Below, piece by piece: positions 1 to 11,707 of a stretch of DNA of 64,000 nucleotides; the first letter of the stretch is position 1; each line of letters opens with the position of its first letter. The position numbers and the translations under genes are program-made. The DNA is from Chrysomallon squamiferum (lineage: Eukaryota > Mollusca > Gastropoda > Neomphalida > Peltospiridae). The notes below the pieces were generated by a model. The model had not been told where the DNA came from and ran no database searches. It saw nothing but the letters and a program-made list of their open reading frames with translations. The stretch lies in contig CM022665.1 in the NCBI GenBank assembly GCA_012295275.1, forward strand, positions 17,252,210 to 17,316,209, in the 5' to 3' direction.

Positions 1-999
1 AATGTACGCTGTGACAACTGTTGATCGAAAAGAAAAGAAAAAGGACACCATCGCTGATTGTTCCTGCGAGTCAGTGATCTTTACTCAGAAAGTTTGAGAT
101 GATCCAGTAAATTAAAACCAGGTTTGTACAGTTATAATTTTTATTACATCAATCTTTTCGGTCCAGGCAGATGTTGTTTGTTTCGTTGTTGTATTTTTTT
201 TATTTATTTTTTATTTTTTTTTTCAAAAATAATCAATTTGCTTACTGTATTAAATGATTTTCAACTGTAATCACAGTTGAAAATAAAAATAAATTTTAAA
301 ATTCTCTTTCCTAAAGCTATTTAAAAACAAATTTTCAAAAATTATAATAACAATAATAATATCAGTAGTAATAAGGTGATGAAGAAGAAAAGCAAGAAGA
401 AGAAGACAAATATCTTCAATTCAAATTTTTTCTTAGCGAAATCCTTTTAGGAAAAAAAAACACCTCAGTATTAAAAATTAAATAAGTTGCTAGTATTTTT
501 AACAAGAGAATACTTAGTTAACTTTTACCAATAAATATCTAGTTAGTGAACCGATTACATTCACATTTAGCACGTAATGGTTACCTTTAACTGTGTTTCC
601 CTGGCATACCCATGTTTCAAAGCTCGATAGTCGCCATATTTCGCCATCTTTGAATCCCCGGAACCTCCAAATCTTGCCATTCCCTTACAAACTAAAGTGT
701 CCATCCAGATATCAAGTAAACTCTTTAAAATCCGCCCCGCTATCAGCACGGCAAGATATCACCATGGCGACACTATCTGATTTTATATCAAGTGACACAT
801 TCTCTACATTTTACTGCTTCGTGTTGTGTATATTTTATTTTAACTCCGAGTCTTCTGTTTTATTTATTTAAACAAAAACACCATGATCATATATACAAAC
901 AAGTTAACAAAAAATATATTTAAGTTTTGTGATGTTTTCTTTTTAGATGATCTTATAGTGTTGTTATTATTTGTTCCAATTCGTCTATGTGTTTCTGTT

Positions 1000-1057
1000 T
1001 TATTTATTTATTTAATTTAATTTAATTTAATTTAATTTAATTTAATTTAATTTAATT

Positions 1058-1140
<83 letters not shown>

Positions 1141-1143
1141 TTC
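1000..1143. repeat. (TTTAA)n then (TTTA)n microsatellite
   Basis: Uninterrupted TTTAA units followed by about 22 TTTA units. Confidence 0.98.
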
Positions 1144-2574
1144 ATTATTAATGACAGGTGCATTTTAATGGGGAAAAAACTGCTGGTTTATCCTAAAGAA
1201 AACTCTTTAATATTTCAGCAGTCTGAGATATTAAAAGAGAGAATTATCTTCACAGATAAAAATGATTTTCTCACATGATATCTTCTGAACTTTGCCGCCA
1301 AGAACTGTCTTCTTCAGTCCAACCCTCGACTACTAGTAACCGCGCCAGTCCAGTTATTACTGTATTAAATGACTTTCAACTGTAATCCAGATTAAGCTGT
1401 CCAGACCAGATTAAGCATTATTGTCTACTCTAGTCTACTGGATAAGAACAAGAAAACAGCACATAGAGAATCCAAACATAATATAATTATTAGAAACACT
1501 CGTTATTCTTACTGCTATGAGAGAAAATAAATAAATAAATAAATAAAATCGTATTCTCTCATCGCAGTATGAAAATAGGTTTTGAAGATAAATGGATGGA
1601 CTATCAGAAGCTAAATAAAGCTTTCAGAATTTTGACTTTTCCTGTTTGTTTTCTGTGAAGTCGGCGATCCAGACATTAAGATTCGAGTTTTTATCTCGGA
1701 GAAAATTTGTTTGAATTTACTGTTTCGTCATCAGTCTTCTTGAGAAGGGGAAAGTACTGCTGCGAATTAGACAAAGAACCGGCCTGAGAGGTAATTAGAT
1801 CAATTCTGGCTATCATACTGATTATTAGGAAACAGGAGAGTTTGTGGTGTGTTATCCGCCTGTAAAAACTGATGGAAATATATTTAGCGAATACAAAATA
1901 TCTGTTTTCCAGTAATTTGTGCTAGTTAATTTACAAATATAGTAATGACGTTAAATAAACATACTTCTTTAAAAAATATATATTTTAAAAAAATCGTGTT
2001 TGTGCTATTCTGAGAGTGTCAATGCTGTTGCTTCTAACATGTACGACTATTAGACTGGTTGGGAAAAACAGAATACCATTTAATAATCTAATAACCTTTG
2101 CTCAAATTTTCAGAGGATTTAAAATAATTATCTCTCATTTTCTGTCAGGAGAGAAGTGTGTTTATTGCAAACTCCAGCAAAGATCTGTCTAATTACATCC
2201 AGACCTTGTCCAGTTAAACCTTTCCATTTCTGTTTTGTCATGTCGAGCTTACAACTCAAACCTAACCCATTTCATGTACTCTGATTTAAACTATTTTGAA
2301 TTATTTTATTTTAAAAAAACCCGTCTCTCTAGTTTAGTTTATTTTTACTGCAGAACTTTTCTAAACATAGAAAAGCCGAGTTTAAAGTACAAACTGTACT
2401 CTACGAGTAGCGGCTAAAAATAGCAACATCGGCGTCTGTTTCTCAAATTATTTCCCGCATTATGTTTTTTTTAAAACATAGACTGAGTGAAAAATAAAAC
2501 CGACTGGTGCTCTAAAGCAATAAAGAAAACCGTTTACTGCATAGCAGACTCGTCAAACTTGTCTGTATAAATTA

Positions 2575-2845
2575 TTAACTTTTCACCATTGCCAAAACTA
2601 TGGTAGCACAGTCTATCACAATTTCATGTTAGCAAGGAAGGAAGTTATGTAGCGCTGCAGACAAGTAAATCAGTTCTGTCCGAAGATTTCATCAGCGCCA
2701 AAACTACGGTAGTTCATTCTGTCATCAATTTAATTTTAGCGAGAACAGAATTTATTCTGACCCGCAAACAGATAAATCAGTTCTGTCCATAGATTCCATC
2801 AATGCCAAAACTACGCTAGCTCAGTTTGTCATATTTTTGCATAAT
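2575..2845. repeat. ~110-bp tandem repeat, 2-3 units
   Basis: GCCAAAACTA(T/C)G(G/C)TAG ... GTAAATCAGTTCTGTCC-type units begin near 2589, 2697 and 2802. The unit has more CpG than its flanks. No frame is conserved. Confidence 0.7.
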
Positions 2846-3417
2846 AACTGATAACAAAGAATGGAAAGCATATAGCGATTTAGACATACCTCACTAGGAC
2901 CCTAATTTCTGCAGTAGCTGCAGGTTCTGGTGATGACATTCTGTAGCGTGAAAATTCAGAGAAAATAAGTTTACGACTTCAAATAATACTAACGGCCTTG
3001 AGTGAATGAATTTATGGTTAACAATACCTCAACGGTTACTGGGTGTCAGGAAAGAGTATTTGCCTAGTGATGAAATCGGAGTTATCGTTATTTCAGTTGC
3101 CAACATTATCCATTACAAGCGAGGTATATTTATAAGTACTTTCCAGACAAAGGAAAAGAAGGATAGCGGTCACTGACACGTACACCAGTTATATGGAATA
3201 TTAGAATATAGGGTACAAAACATGGACTGATCTACGATTCTACGAAAGCATAAAATGCACATCTGGTTCAAAATCAAAAACTGTGACAATGTTAAGATAA
3301 TGGCGATGATGATGATAGAACGATTATTAATATTATTCATTAAAAAAGGAAAAATAAATGAACAAATAAATTAAAGAATGATTTAATAAAGTTTTTAAAA
3401 AAATCATAGCAGTTCAA

Positions 3418-3418
3418 T

Positions 3419-3480
<62 letters not shown>

Positions 3481-3488
3481 CAACAACA
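3418..3488. repeat. (TAA)n/(CAA)n microsatellite
   Basis: About 20 TAA units ending in ACAACAACA. It gives the poly-leucine minus-strand ORF across it, which is not a gene. Confidence 0.97.
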
Positions 3489-4270
3489 TAAGCATGTTAT
3501 TGCGATATGATTTTCCAAACATTTTTGTTTTGATAATTTCGGAAATTTTCAAAACACCATTAAATACAAAACAAAAAAATAACAAAAAGAAAAAAAAAGA
3601 AAGAACAAAAGAATGGAACTAAAATGAAACAGGCCAGAATTAAATTTATCTAAAAAAAAACCCAAAAAAAAAAAAAAAACTTGCACCTGCAATATTTTAG
3701 GAATGCCGCTGCCCATTTAACAATTGCCATTTCTCCTAATTCAAACAGACAGGATAGAGAGATGAACCAATTTGCATTTTTTCACTTATCTATAGCTGTC
3801 ATTACTGCTGACGTACTAATTCAGGGAGAGTCGAAAGTTTCTCTTGTCGAAATTTTGCTGCAGTTTGGCAGACGATTTCTGCATTCATCAGCAGAGAAGA
3901 ATCCAGTGACGTCTTAAAGACCTTGAACAATTTTTTTAACGACTTGGAACGAGACCAAGTGATCTTTCAAAAATGTTTTCAAAATCAGCGTGGCGCTCTT
4001 TGGTACTTTGTTAAGAGAGTTTTAATTGGGGATAAGTTGATAGGTTTCTTTTTCGGAAAAGAACTAATTAGGAATCGTTGTAAAAGACGAGTTGTTTTTT
4101 TCTGCTTTGATCCTGAAGCATCATAATCGTTAAAATAATTGAATTTATTTATTTTCATGTGCACATGTTTTGCTTCAGAAGGTTTTTTTTTTTGTTGTTT
4201 AAATTTCTTTTTATTATTATTATTATTATTATTTCGATGTTGTTTCCTGTTGTGATAGATGTTTTAATTA

Positions 4271-4297
4271 TCTCTCTCTCTCTCTATATATATATAT

Positions 4298-4370
<73 letters not shown>
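4271..4370. repeat. Compound (TC)n(TA)n(GATA)n(GA)n microsatellite
   Basis: The outer TC and GA tracts are complementary and separated by TA, so the run can fold back on itself. Confidence 0.97.
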
Positions 4371-4375
<5 letters not shown>

Positions 4376-5439
4376 TTATTTGTCTTGGGAGAAGGGTGTT
4401 GCTACTCAAACTGTGGATAAATTAAAGATGATGATGATAAATTTTATTATTATTATTATTATTATTATCGTCATCATTATTTTGTTCATTTCTTGTTAAT
4501 TTATAGTTAATTATTACTATTATTGTTTACACAGTAAATTATCTGAAACAGTGATGGATGCCAGATTAAAACGAGCGTTAATAAAAGAATAAAGTTTTAA
4601 AATCTCTCGTCTGGTAGCCGTACAGTGAGATAAGAAAAACATCTGCTCGTTCTGTTTCGTTAACAAATCGTTTTATCCGAAACACAGCCAAATTTCTCCA
4701 ACAAAATACTTCTTGGCATTCTTTTTAAGCAAAGCGCGAAATTTCAGTGACATTGCAGAAATGTTTAACTGCACGTTCTTCGAGCTTTCGGAAATGTTCG
4801 GCATGCAGCGATGAAAAATCGTTTGTACTCGGATCTTTCGTGAACTATGGGAACATGAACCTTATAATTATATCGTACAGCTTTTCCGGTGATCGTCGGA
4901 AAGCTTACCTGGTGAAATTTCATCGGTGGATTTAGAATTTTTCATCATGTATAGCATTAGCAGAAATTTTACATATGTCTGCTTTGTAAATTAAAGCTGC
5001 TGGATATAACTGAAATAGTTTATTAGAATTTTCAGAAATTATTAGGACACTGAGAGTCTGGACTTTAAGATTCAGGATATAATATTCGCGGAAGGACTGG
5101 CGCCAAGATTTCTAATTAAATTATGAACACTAAAGTAACAATTAAAAAGAACTAGATATTGAATTCTGATAGTTTTTATATTGAAAATATAATTTTAAAA
5201 CCTAACATTTATTTATTTATTTATTTATTTATTCTAAATTAAGTAACACACACACACACACACACACATTATTATTATTTATGTTATTGTTCTGTAGTTG
5301 TTATTAGGCATGCATTAATGTTGTTATTTATTAGTATTTTATTTCTTATATATAATATTTTATTTCGATCCTTCAGTAGTTAATATTTATTTTCAGAAAA
5401 TTTAGACACAAACTAAGTGATTTTTTTTCTTTAATGATT

Positions 5440-5597
5440 GCAACCACGCGTAGCTTACGCTGACTTAATTTCGTCCTGCTGTTAATTTTTGAAGTAACGC
5501 TACAGAGTTATCGTTCCTAACAAGCCGCGTGGTAACGTTCATCGTTTACGTAACTTAACGCCTGCAACGTGTGAAAACGTTACCTCACTCCGTCCAG
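5440..5597 (+). other. Candidate 5' non-coding exon with a perfect donor
   Basis: This CpG-rich stretch (repeated ACGT cores) ends in CGTCCAG|GTAAGT, a consensus donor. No long frame is open through it. It may be the untranslated first exon of a transcript that reaches the exon pair at 8.1-8.3 kb, but that link is inference. Confidence 0.25.
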
Positions 5598-5786
5598 GTA
5601 AGTCTGTGCGAGTCAGTAATGATCAGTGTTTAAAGAAGCTCAACGGAATGTTAATAAATGAATCAAGTACCTGTCAGTAGCGTTTACATCACGTTAATGA
5701 CTGGATACGAACGCAGATGTGTACATACATAGATAGATACACGACCGTAGATACATTTTCATACCCTATAATTCATGCAGATGCAA

Positions 5787-5790
<4 letters not shown>

Positions 5791-5869
<79 letters not shown>
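5791..5869. repeat. (GA)n microsatellite
   Basis: About 39 uninterrupted GA units. Confidence 0.98.
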
Positions 5870-5871
<2 letters not shown>

Positions 5872-5939
5872 GCAGCACCTAAAGTCCAAAACAATCCGGC
5901 ACTGCACACATATACATACATAGTCAAGACAAGAGATGA

Positions 5940-6260
5940 AAATATTCAGATAAAAGTAAAATGCATACATGTATACCTGCCTGCCTACCTACCACATACA
6001 TATATATATACCGAAAAACATACGTACATAAATATGCCAACACATACAAAAAAAAAAAAAAAAAAACGTACATCGAAACACACAGATCTGACACATACAC
6101 ACCTACATGCTCACACGCACGCACACGCACATATATACACACATATGTGCATACAAAACATGCATGCATATATATAATTATACACACACACACATACATA
6201 GTCGTGCAAACATACGTGAATACATACATAATTACATACATGGATGCAGACATGCACACA
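5940..6260. repeat. CATA/CACA-rich low-complexity stretch with poly(A)
   Basis: Degenerate (ACAT)n, (CA)n and (TA)n runs around a 20-base A run at 6048-6066. Tyr/Cys/His-rich ORFs on both strands come from this composition. Confidence 0.9.
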
Positions 6261-7763
6261 TACTGAGTTAAGAAAGTTTTAATGGATGAATTTAAAATAT
6301 ATGACCAATAATAATAATAATAATAATAAACCTCCCACGACATACTTCTTCTTTACTGTAATCATCTAGTATTTTATTTACCACAAGTTTTTTTTTTATT
6401 TCTAAGCTAATCGTTTCCAAGGCAACAGCTGTTTTATACTTACTTACATACGGCCAGGGTCGAGAAAAGTTTGAGTCTGTAGTTTATATCTACAGTACAA
6501 ACGTATCGAGTTTAAATAACAACCGAGCTTTGATTAAAAACAGAACAGTTTTTTCAAACACGCCCGGTTCGTTGTTATAAAGGTAAATCCAACTAAGGTA
6601 TATTACACAGATAACAATGATGATTACGATGAGTACCACGTATTCATGTAGGCTAGTACTACTACAGTGTCTTTCTTCATTTATTCCCTAATTTTTTCTT
6701 AATATTTTTACGTTGTTGGTGCGTCAATAAGTCAGTTAGTTCGGATAGCGTCTGAGAAGGGTGTTGGAAATTTGTTGATTGTTTTAATACGGAGAAACAG
6801 TTTGTAGATTAAGTTTCTAACAACACGAATACGTGGAATAACTGAATGCTTAACTACGTATAAACAAATTTTAATAACTGATCCTGAGAATGTTGAGAAA
6901 TAACACGATTAAAGCATCGGGTAGAATTCATCTTACGAATAATTCCCCCCTTGGCAGCCATATAATCACAGAAAAGAAGCTCGTACTCAGATTCTGTCCA
7001 ACACCGATCTTTAGTTGTTGGACTGTTTGTTTATTTGTTGTTGCTGGTTTTTTTCTGTTGGGGGGTTGGTTTTTTTTTTTTTTTTTTTTGGTTTGTTTTT
7101 ACTTTTTTATTTGTTGTTGTTTTTTTTTTTTTATTATTATTATGTTATATTATTATTATTGTAATGTATTGTATCTTTTAATTTCATTTCTATTCTTGGT
7201 CAGTGTAAAAACGACATTGCTGTACACTTATTTTAAACAGTCCATTAATACCTAGAGAGCTACTTTCACGGGAGGTAAGTTTAACCGAGTCCTTAAAAAT
7301 TCAGGTCATAAGTTCATGGCATCCGAATTAGAAACAACGATCACTGACTCATAAACAAACATTTACTGACAATCTGATTATCCACACATTTTTTTAATTT
7401 TGTTCCGCTGATGCGGTATTAGCCAAAGATGTAAGATAAATATTTAAAGAATAATATTAATGTGTACATATTAGCAAGTTGAGAAGGAAACTGGATTATG
7501 AGTACTAAGTTTGCACATGGCACCAAATTGTAACGTATACAACGTTAATACAGTTTTATTAACCTGTTATACATACGAACCATAAATAAAGTGGGTATAT
7601 TTCAGCGAAAATATTTTAAAATTATTTTTCCAAGGAATGAATTCACATATATGCCGATAATAGTAATTAAATATTATTAACCAGATATCAGAATAAAATT
7701 AAATTTCAATTAATGCTGCTACTACTACTAATACATAGAAACATCATCATTCCTACCATAATT

Positions 7764-7832
7764 ATATTTATCATCATCATCGTCGTTGTCGTCATCATCA
7801 TCATTTTTATTATTATTATTATTATATTATTA

Positions 7833-7890
<58 letters not shown>
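7764..7890. repeat. (ATC)n and (TTA)n trinucleotide runs
   Basis: A CATCAT-rich lead-in followed by about 27 TTA units with minor interruptions. Confidence 0.95.
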
Positions 7891-7892
<2 letters not shown>

Positions 7893-8088
7893 CACTATTG
7901 TCGTCATCGTGGATGTCACTATCATCATCATTAACTATCAATAAACTATTAATTACAGACAAATATTTTAAACAGTTTATCAGAAATGCATCAACGGGCC
8001 ACCAAGTCGAGACACCATAATTAAATAAAAGTCGAGATAGTCTCATTACAAATACGACAACCGTTTAATTAGTTTGCCTTTCTGGCAG

Positions 8089-8337
8089 CTGGTATTCTGC
8101 AACTTAAGCCTGACCGGTGCGCATACACAAGAAGGTGGATTTCAAATTCCACTGACAAACCGAACCGCTCGACTGCTGTTGCTACGCCGTGGTACCGAAG
8201 TGAGTCTATTTTAAGGATAATGTTTTTAAAAGTTTCGCTATTCATTTACTTCTGGTTTTATCAGCGCTGACCTGTGCTGTTTATCTCTGCAGGCGGCGAA
8301 CATTCACGCCCGTAAACACGTCGGAATGACGATCTGA
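8089..8337 (+). CDS. Candidate two-exon coding tail of an unidentified + strand gene
   Basis: An exon 8089-8199 follows a good acceptor (tttgcctttctggcag) and ends at a strong donor (GAA|GTGAGT). A 93-base intron ends with an excellent acceptor (tttatctctgcag), and exon 8293-8337 continues the same frame to TGA, 51 codons in all (TGAHTQEGGFQIPL... to ...RKHVGMTI). CpG content is high for this window. No ATG is present, so upstream exons would be needed. I do not recognise the peptide. The paired splice sites in phase are the reason to list it. Confidence 0.3.
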
Positions 8338-8440
8338 AGATTTAAACAGCTGTCGATGCAGAGTTTTCTACTTACTGTCTAAAATCACAGGAAATCTTCG
8401 AAAAAAAAGAATGTGATTTTTGATCGCAGATGTGTTTTTG

Positions 8441-8578
8441 AACATACATAAATATGCATGCATGCATGCATACATACATACATAAATGCATGCATCCATG
8501 CATCCATGCATCCATACATCCATCCATCCATCCATCCATCCATCCATCCATCCATACATACATACATACATACATACA
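8441..8578. repeat. (CATA/CATG/CATC)n tetranucleotide array
   Basis: Blocks of ATGC, CATA and about 12 CATC units. All three minus-strand frames are open (Met/Asp/Gly/Trp/Cys repeats), as expected for a tetramer repeat, and are not genes. Confidence 0.97.
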
Positions 8579-9240
8579 AATGTATATTAATGGTTATTAA
8601 ATAAAAATATCATAACATAACCTTTTTATATATTACTTTCTCCATTTAAGCGAAGGGGTCTTTCATATACATATGTCTTAGACAAGAATAAAACAGTACG
8701 TCCCATGACTTTTGAAAGCTGAAAAAAAATGTTACCACTGCTTTTTCCCAGTTTTGCAGCTTGTGATATTATAATATTATCATGTCCTATTTTGTTTTTC
8801 GGTTTCAATACTTTTTTATATTATAAATGTCTAAATCACAAAATTGACCTAGCGCCGAGAAGAATCGATCCTGCAGTCCTCACTTTATAGAGATCATGCT
8901 TATTCGTTTAATTCACTACACAGCTGTACGTTTGTTATAAAATATATTTAGGAGAACACCATGTAGGTTGTATATTATCATTATTATTATATTTATTGCT
9001 CGGTGTCGTCGTTGTTTCTATTTTTCTCTTCAATCCTTTTTTATTATTATTATTATTATTATTTTTTTTTTTTTTTTTTTACGTTTTAATACGGTCCTAT
9101 TTCCGATCAGCAGTTAGTCTTAATAAGGTCAAGGTGAAAAGAGATTTCTATCGTTTATTTTACAACGTATTTGAGTAACTGAACGTTTTACAAATTATAT
9201 CTTACAAACATCCTGGATTACTTTTTTTTATTATTTTTCA

Positions 9241-9268
9241 AATAATAATAATAATAATAATAATAATA

Positions 9269-9300
<32 letters not shown>
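9241..9300. repeat. (AAT)10(TAT)10 near-perfect palindrome
   Basis: Ten AAT units meet ten TAT units, giving an almost perfect 58-60 base inverted repeat. Confidence 0.95.
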
Positions 9301-9301
<1 letters not shown>

Positions 9302-9420
9302 GTTGTTGTTTTATAGCAATGACTTCATAAACTGTAAGTCTTTGGCTTCTCGGAAAATATTCGACATACACTACAGCTGCAGACTTGTTAGATTTGATGG
9401 ATCAGTTCATCAGTTTATTA

Positions 9421-9476
<56 letters not shown>
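9421..9476. repeat. (TG)n microsatellite
   Basis: About 27 TG units. Confidence 0.98.
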
Positions 9477-9477
<1 letters not shown>

Positions 9478-9684
9478 TGGTGTGTATGACAATCTGGTCC
9501 ACATTCATAAATATGCAGGCAAAAATGCAAATATAATAGTAGTAGTAGTAGTTGTAGTAGCAGCAGCAGTAGAACTAATAATTTTTATTTCTCTTTAAGC
9601 TGACTTGCAGACGTCGACCAGAAAACTTATTTTTCTTTTACTTCAAGTGAAGCTGAACTTGCACAGTCTGTACAATAACAGCCA

Positions 9685-9723
<39 letters not shown>

Positions 9724-10361
9724 TCGTGTTTCCAAATATAACGGTTTTCATCCACGGTTTATGACGTGCATTTAAAAGTATGACAAGACTGTATAGTTTT
9801 CATAAATTATAGATTTTAAAACAGACATATATAATGTGTATATGAAGGAGTAGTGCGTGTGTTTGTCAGTGCGTATGTATTTCGTTGTATATAGTTCACA
9901 AACATTTATTTCATCTCGGGGTAGATTTAATAATATTATTATGTATTTTGATATTTATTTCTAAGCTAATTATATAGAAGTTCAATAACCATATAAAAAT
10001 GGTAATAAATTATTATTTTTATAGTAAAAGATTTTATCAAAATTATAGATTATTTATATATTAGACTTTATTCAGTAAACTATATAAAATTATATAACTT
10101 TAAAATAGTATCTAGTAATTAACTGAATGAAACTAATGGTTTGCTTTCTGTTATTAACTTCATTAATTCATTCTAAAACCGTTTTAACGCATCTACATGC
10201 CATATTATTTTAAAACGTAGAAATGTCTGTACAAAACATTAATTTGTTTAGTGAAAGACGAGTAATTGCGGTTACGATAAGCTTTATTATAAGTTCATTT
10301 TTATATCTGTTAGGGTTTTAATAAAATTTGTATTTTAAACATAAACTTAATTTTCACTTAC

Positions 10362-10557
10362 TTTCATTTGAGTATCTCTGCCGTATCCGGCCTTGAACGC
10401 TCTTAGTCCGGACATTTTTACCAATCCAACTTTTGAACCTGCCCTTAGAAAACGGTGGAAAGTCTGCTTCCAGGTTCCTACTGTTAGATAAACTTAAAAG
10501 ATTGCCCGTATCGGGTTTCCAGCTCGCGCCATTCGCGTGCACTAATTTAAATATCAT
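10362..10557 (-). CDS. Candidate first coding exon of an unidentified minus-strand gene
   Basis: On the minus strand an ATG opens 65 codons that run into a strong donor (GAAA|GTAAGT at 10361). The exon has clearly higher GC and CpG than its surroundings. A TGACGT half-CRE abuts the ATG and a CCAAT box lies near 10579-10583, both in plausible promoter positions. The peptide is basic toward its end (KGRFKSWIGKNVRTKSVQ). I do not recognise the family. No partner exon further left on the minus strand could be assigned, so this may be a 5' exon with distant continuation or a chance ORF in a CpG island. Confidence 0.4.
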
Positions 10558-10720
10558 GTGACGTCTTCAAATATTTCCATTGGCTGTTTAGTGATTCACC
10601 GGTCTTGAAGCTAGATTGTCTGTGTACGGCTAAAGCCATCGCCAAGTTTGGTCAGCCTTAGTACGAGTGATTTCTTAAACGAGAACATTCTTTTGTGCAA
10701 GATTTTTAGCACAAACAATT
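10558..10720. promoter_or_regulatory. CpG-containing promoter-like segment
   Basis: The sequence holds GACGTC, an inverted CCAAT (ATTGG at 10579-10583) and several CpGs in an AT-rich setting. It fits the promoter of the minus-strand candidate exon and could be bidirectional. The evidence is composition and motifs only. Confidence 0.3.
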
Positions 10721-11658
10721 TGAGAAAAGTGCGGTTTTCAATTATGTATATATAACTACTAGCAAGCTATTTTGAGAATGAACTCAGCAAAATTGGAACT
10801 ACCTTTCACAAGTGTTTTATTATCAAGCCTGCTTATAAAAATATTGTTTTTCTAAAATTTCTTTTGTAAGTAAAAACTTCAGATTCAAATTCACTGTTTG
10901 GTCATTTGTAAACTGACATAATTTCAGAAGAGAAAATACTCGTTTGTGGTTAAAACAGCTGTTACAAACTTGGCCAAATTATAGTCCACTCTTTCAGTTT
11001 GTTTCGTTGCCACTTGTTTCAGAAATTGTTTATCATTTTTCTTTGACGTCATCATGCCAAACCTAAAAGATATAGTGTGCAATTTAGTCGAGAAATGTAT
11101 GGTTTTGTTGATAAGTGTTAAGCATGTTTAATATTAGAAAATAATTGTGATTAAAAGTTTGCAACAAAGAAAACAATGTCTGACGAAGAAAAATAGTAAT
11201 TCATATTTAACCTCTCTATACATACATACATACATACATATATACATACAAACATACATACTACATATATATACATTTTTGTGCATTTTTCAAAATTAAA
11301 ACAAAAACATTTGTCAAACGAATTTTTATACAAGATTTTTACATACAAATATAATGAAGTATTCGCTGTTTTGATCTCATTCAAATAAGACAGACATATC
11401 TCCGCCTTTTTCGTATCTTGAGCACATAAGTTAGAAATTATTGTACATATTTTATAAATTCATAGAAGCTGTATTTTATATAATGTAGTTATGTGCATAC
11501 AGGAGTAGGCTGAAGCTACAGGTTGAACTCTAGGTCGTGGGATCAAGCCTCAAAGTTTATGGTAAGAGACATAGCTACTGTATAGCCTTCATTGGCATTC
11601 TCAAAAACAAACACAAATAGAAACATACACACATCCGTACATGCATACATGCATACAA

Positions 11659-11707
<49 letters not shown>

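Larger units (their letters stand above)
1..5439. other. Intergenic, no supported gene
   Basis: AT-rich DNA with islands of higher CpG near 590-800, 1280-1350, 2640-2820, 3690-4110 and 4600-4930. ORFs at 3681-3917 and 3923-4126 (+) are open but match no family I know and have no splice or promoter context. A 35-codon ORF at 764-871 (+) starts in a good Kozak context (ATCACCATGGCG) but is mostly hydrophobic and unsupported. On the minus strand 4910-4924 ends in ACCAG|GTAAGC, a good donor without a partner. Confidence 0.5.
5598..10361. other. Intergenic, repeat-dominated
   Basis: Microsatellites make up much of this stretch. Outside them are the candidate exon pair at 8089-8337, a strong + donor at 7274/7275 (GGAG|GTAAGT) with no clear exon, and otherwise featureless AT-rich DNA. 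9480-10350 shows nothing beyond a T run (9690-9715). Confidence 0.5.

Noticed and set aside
3681-4126. Two consecutive + ORFs of 78 and 67 codons
   Set aside because: No family resemblance, no splice or promoter signals, and the frames do not join; kept only as a remark in the regional entry.
5717-6343. Arg-Glu, Ser-Leu and Tyr/Cys/His-rich ORFs
   Set aside because: Products of (GA)n and CATA/CA microsatellites, open in several frames and on both strands.
6890-7255. 121-codon + ORF with Phe-rich centre
   Set aside because: The centre is a poly(T) run; only the strong donor just after it was kept as an observation.
8368-8579. Three overlapping Met/Asp/Gly/Trp-rich ORFs
   Set aside because: A tetranucleotide repeat opens all three frames at once; no gene behaves this way.
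11500-11560. tRNA or SINE head with a B-box-like GATCAAGCC
   Set aside because: No acceptor stem, no proper A box and no matching second copy in the window; a similar minus-strand B-box-like GATCGATTC at 8855-8880 is equally unsupported.
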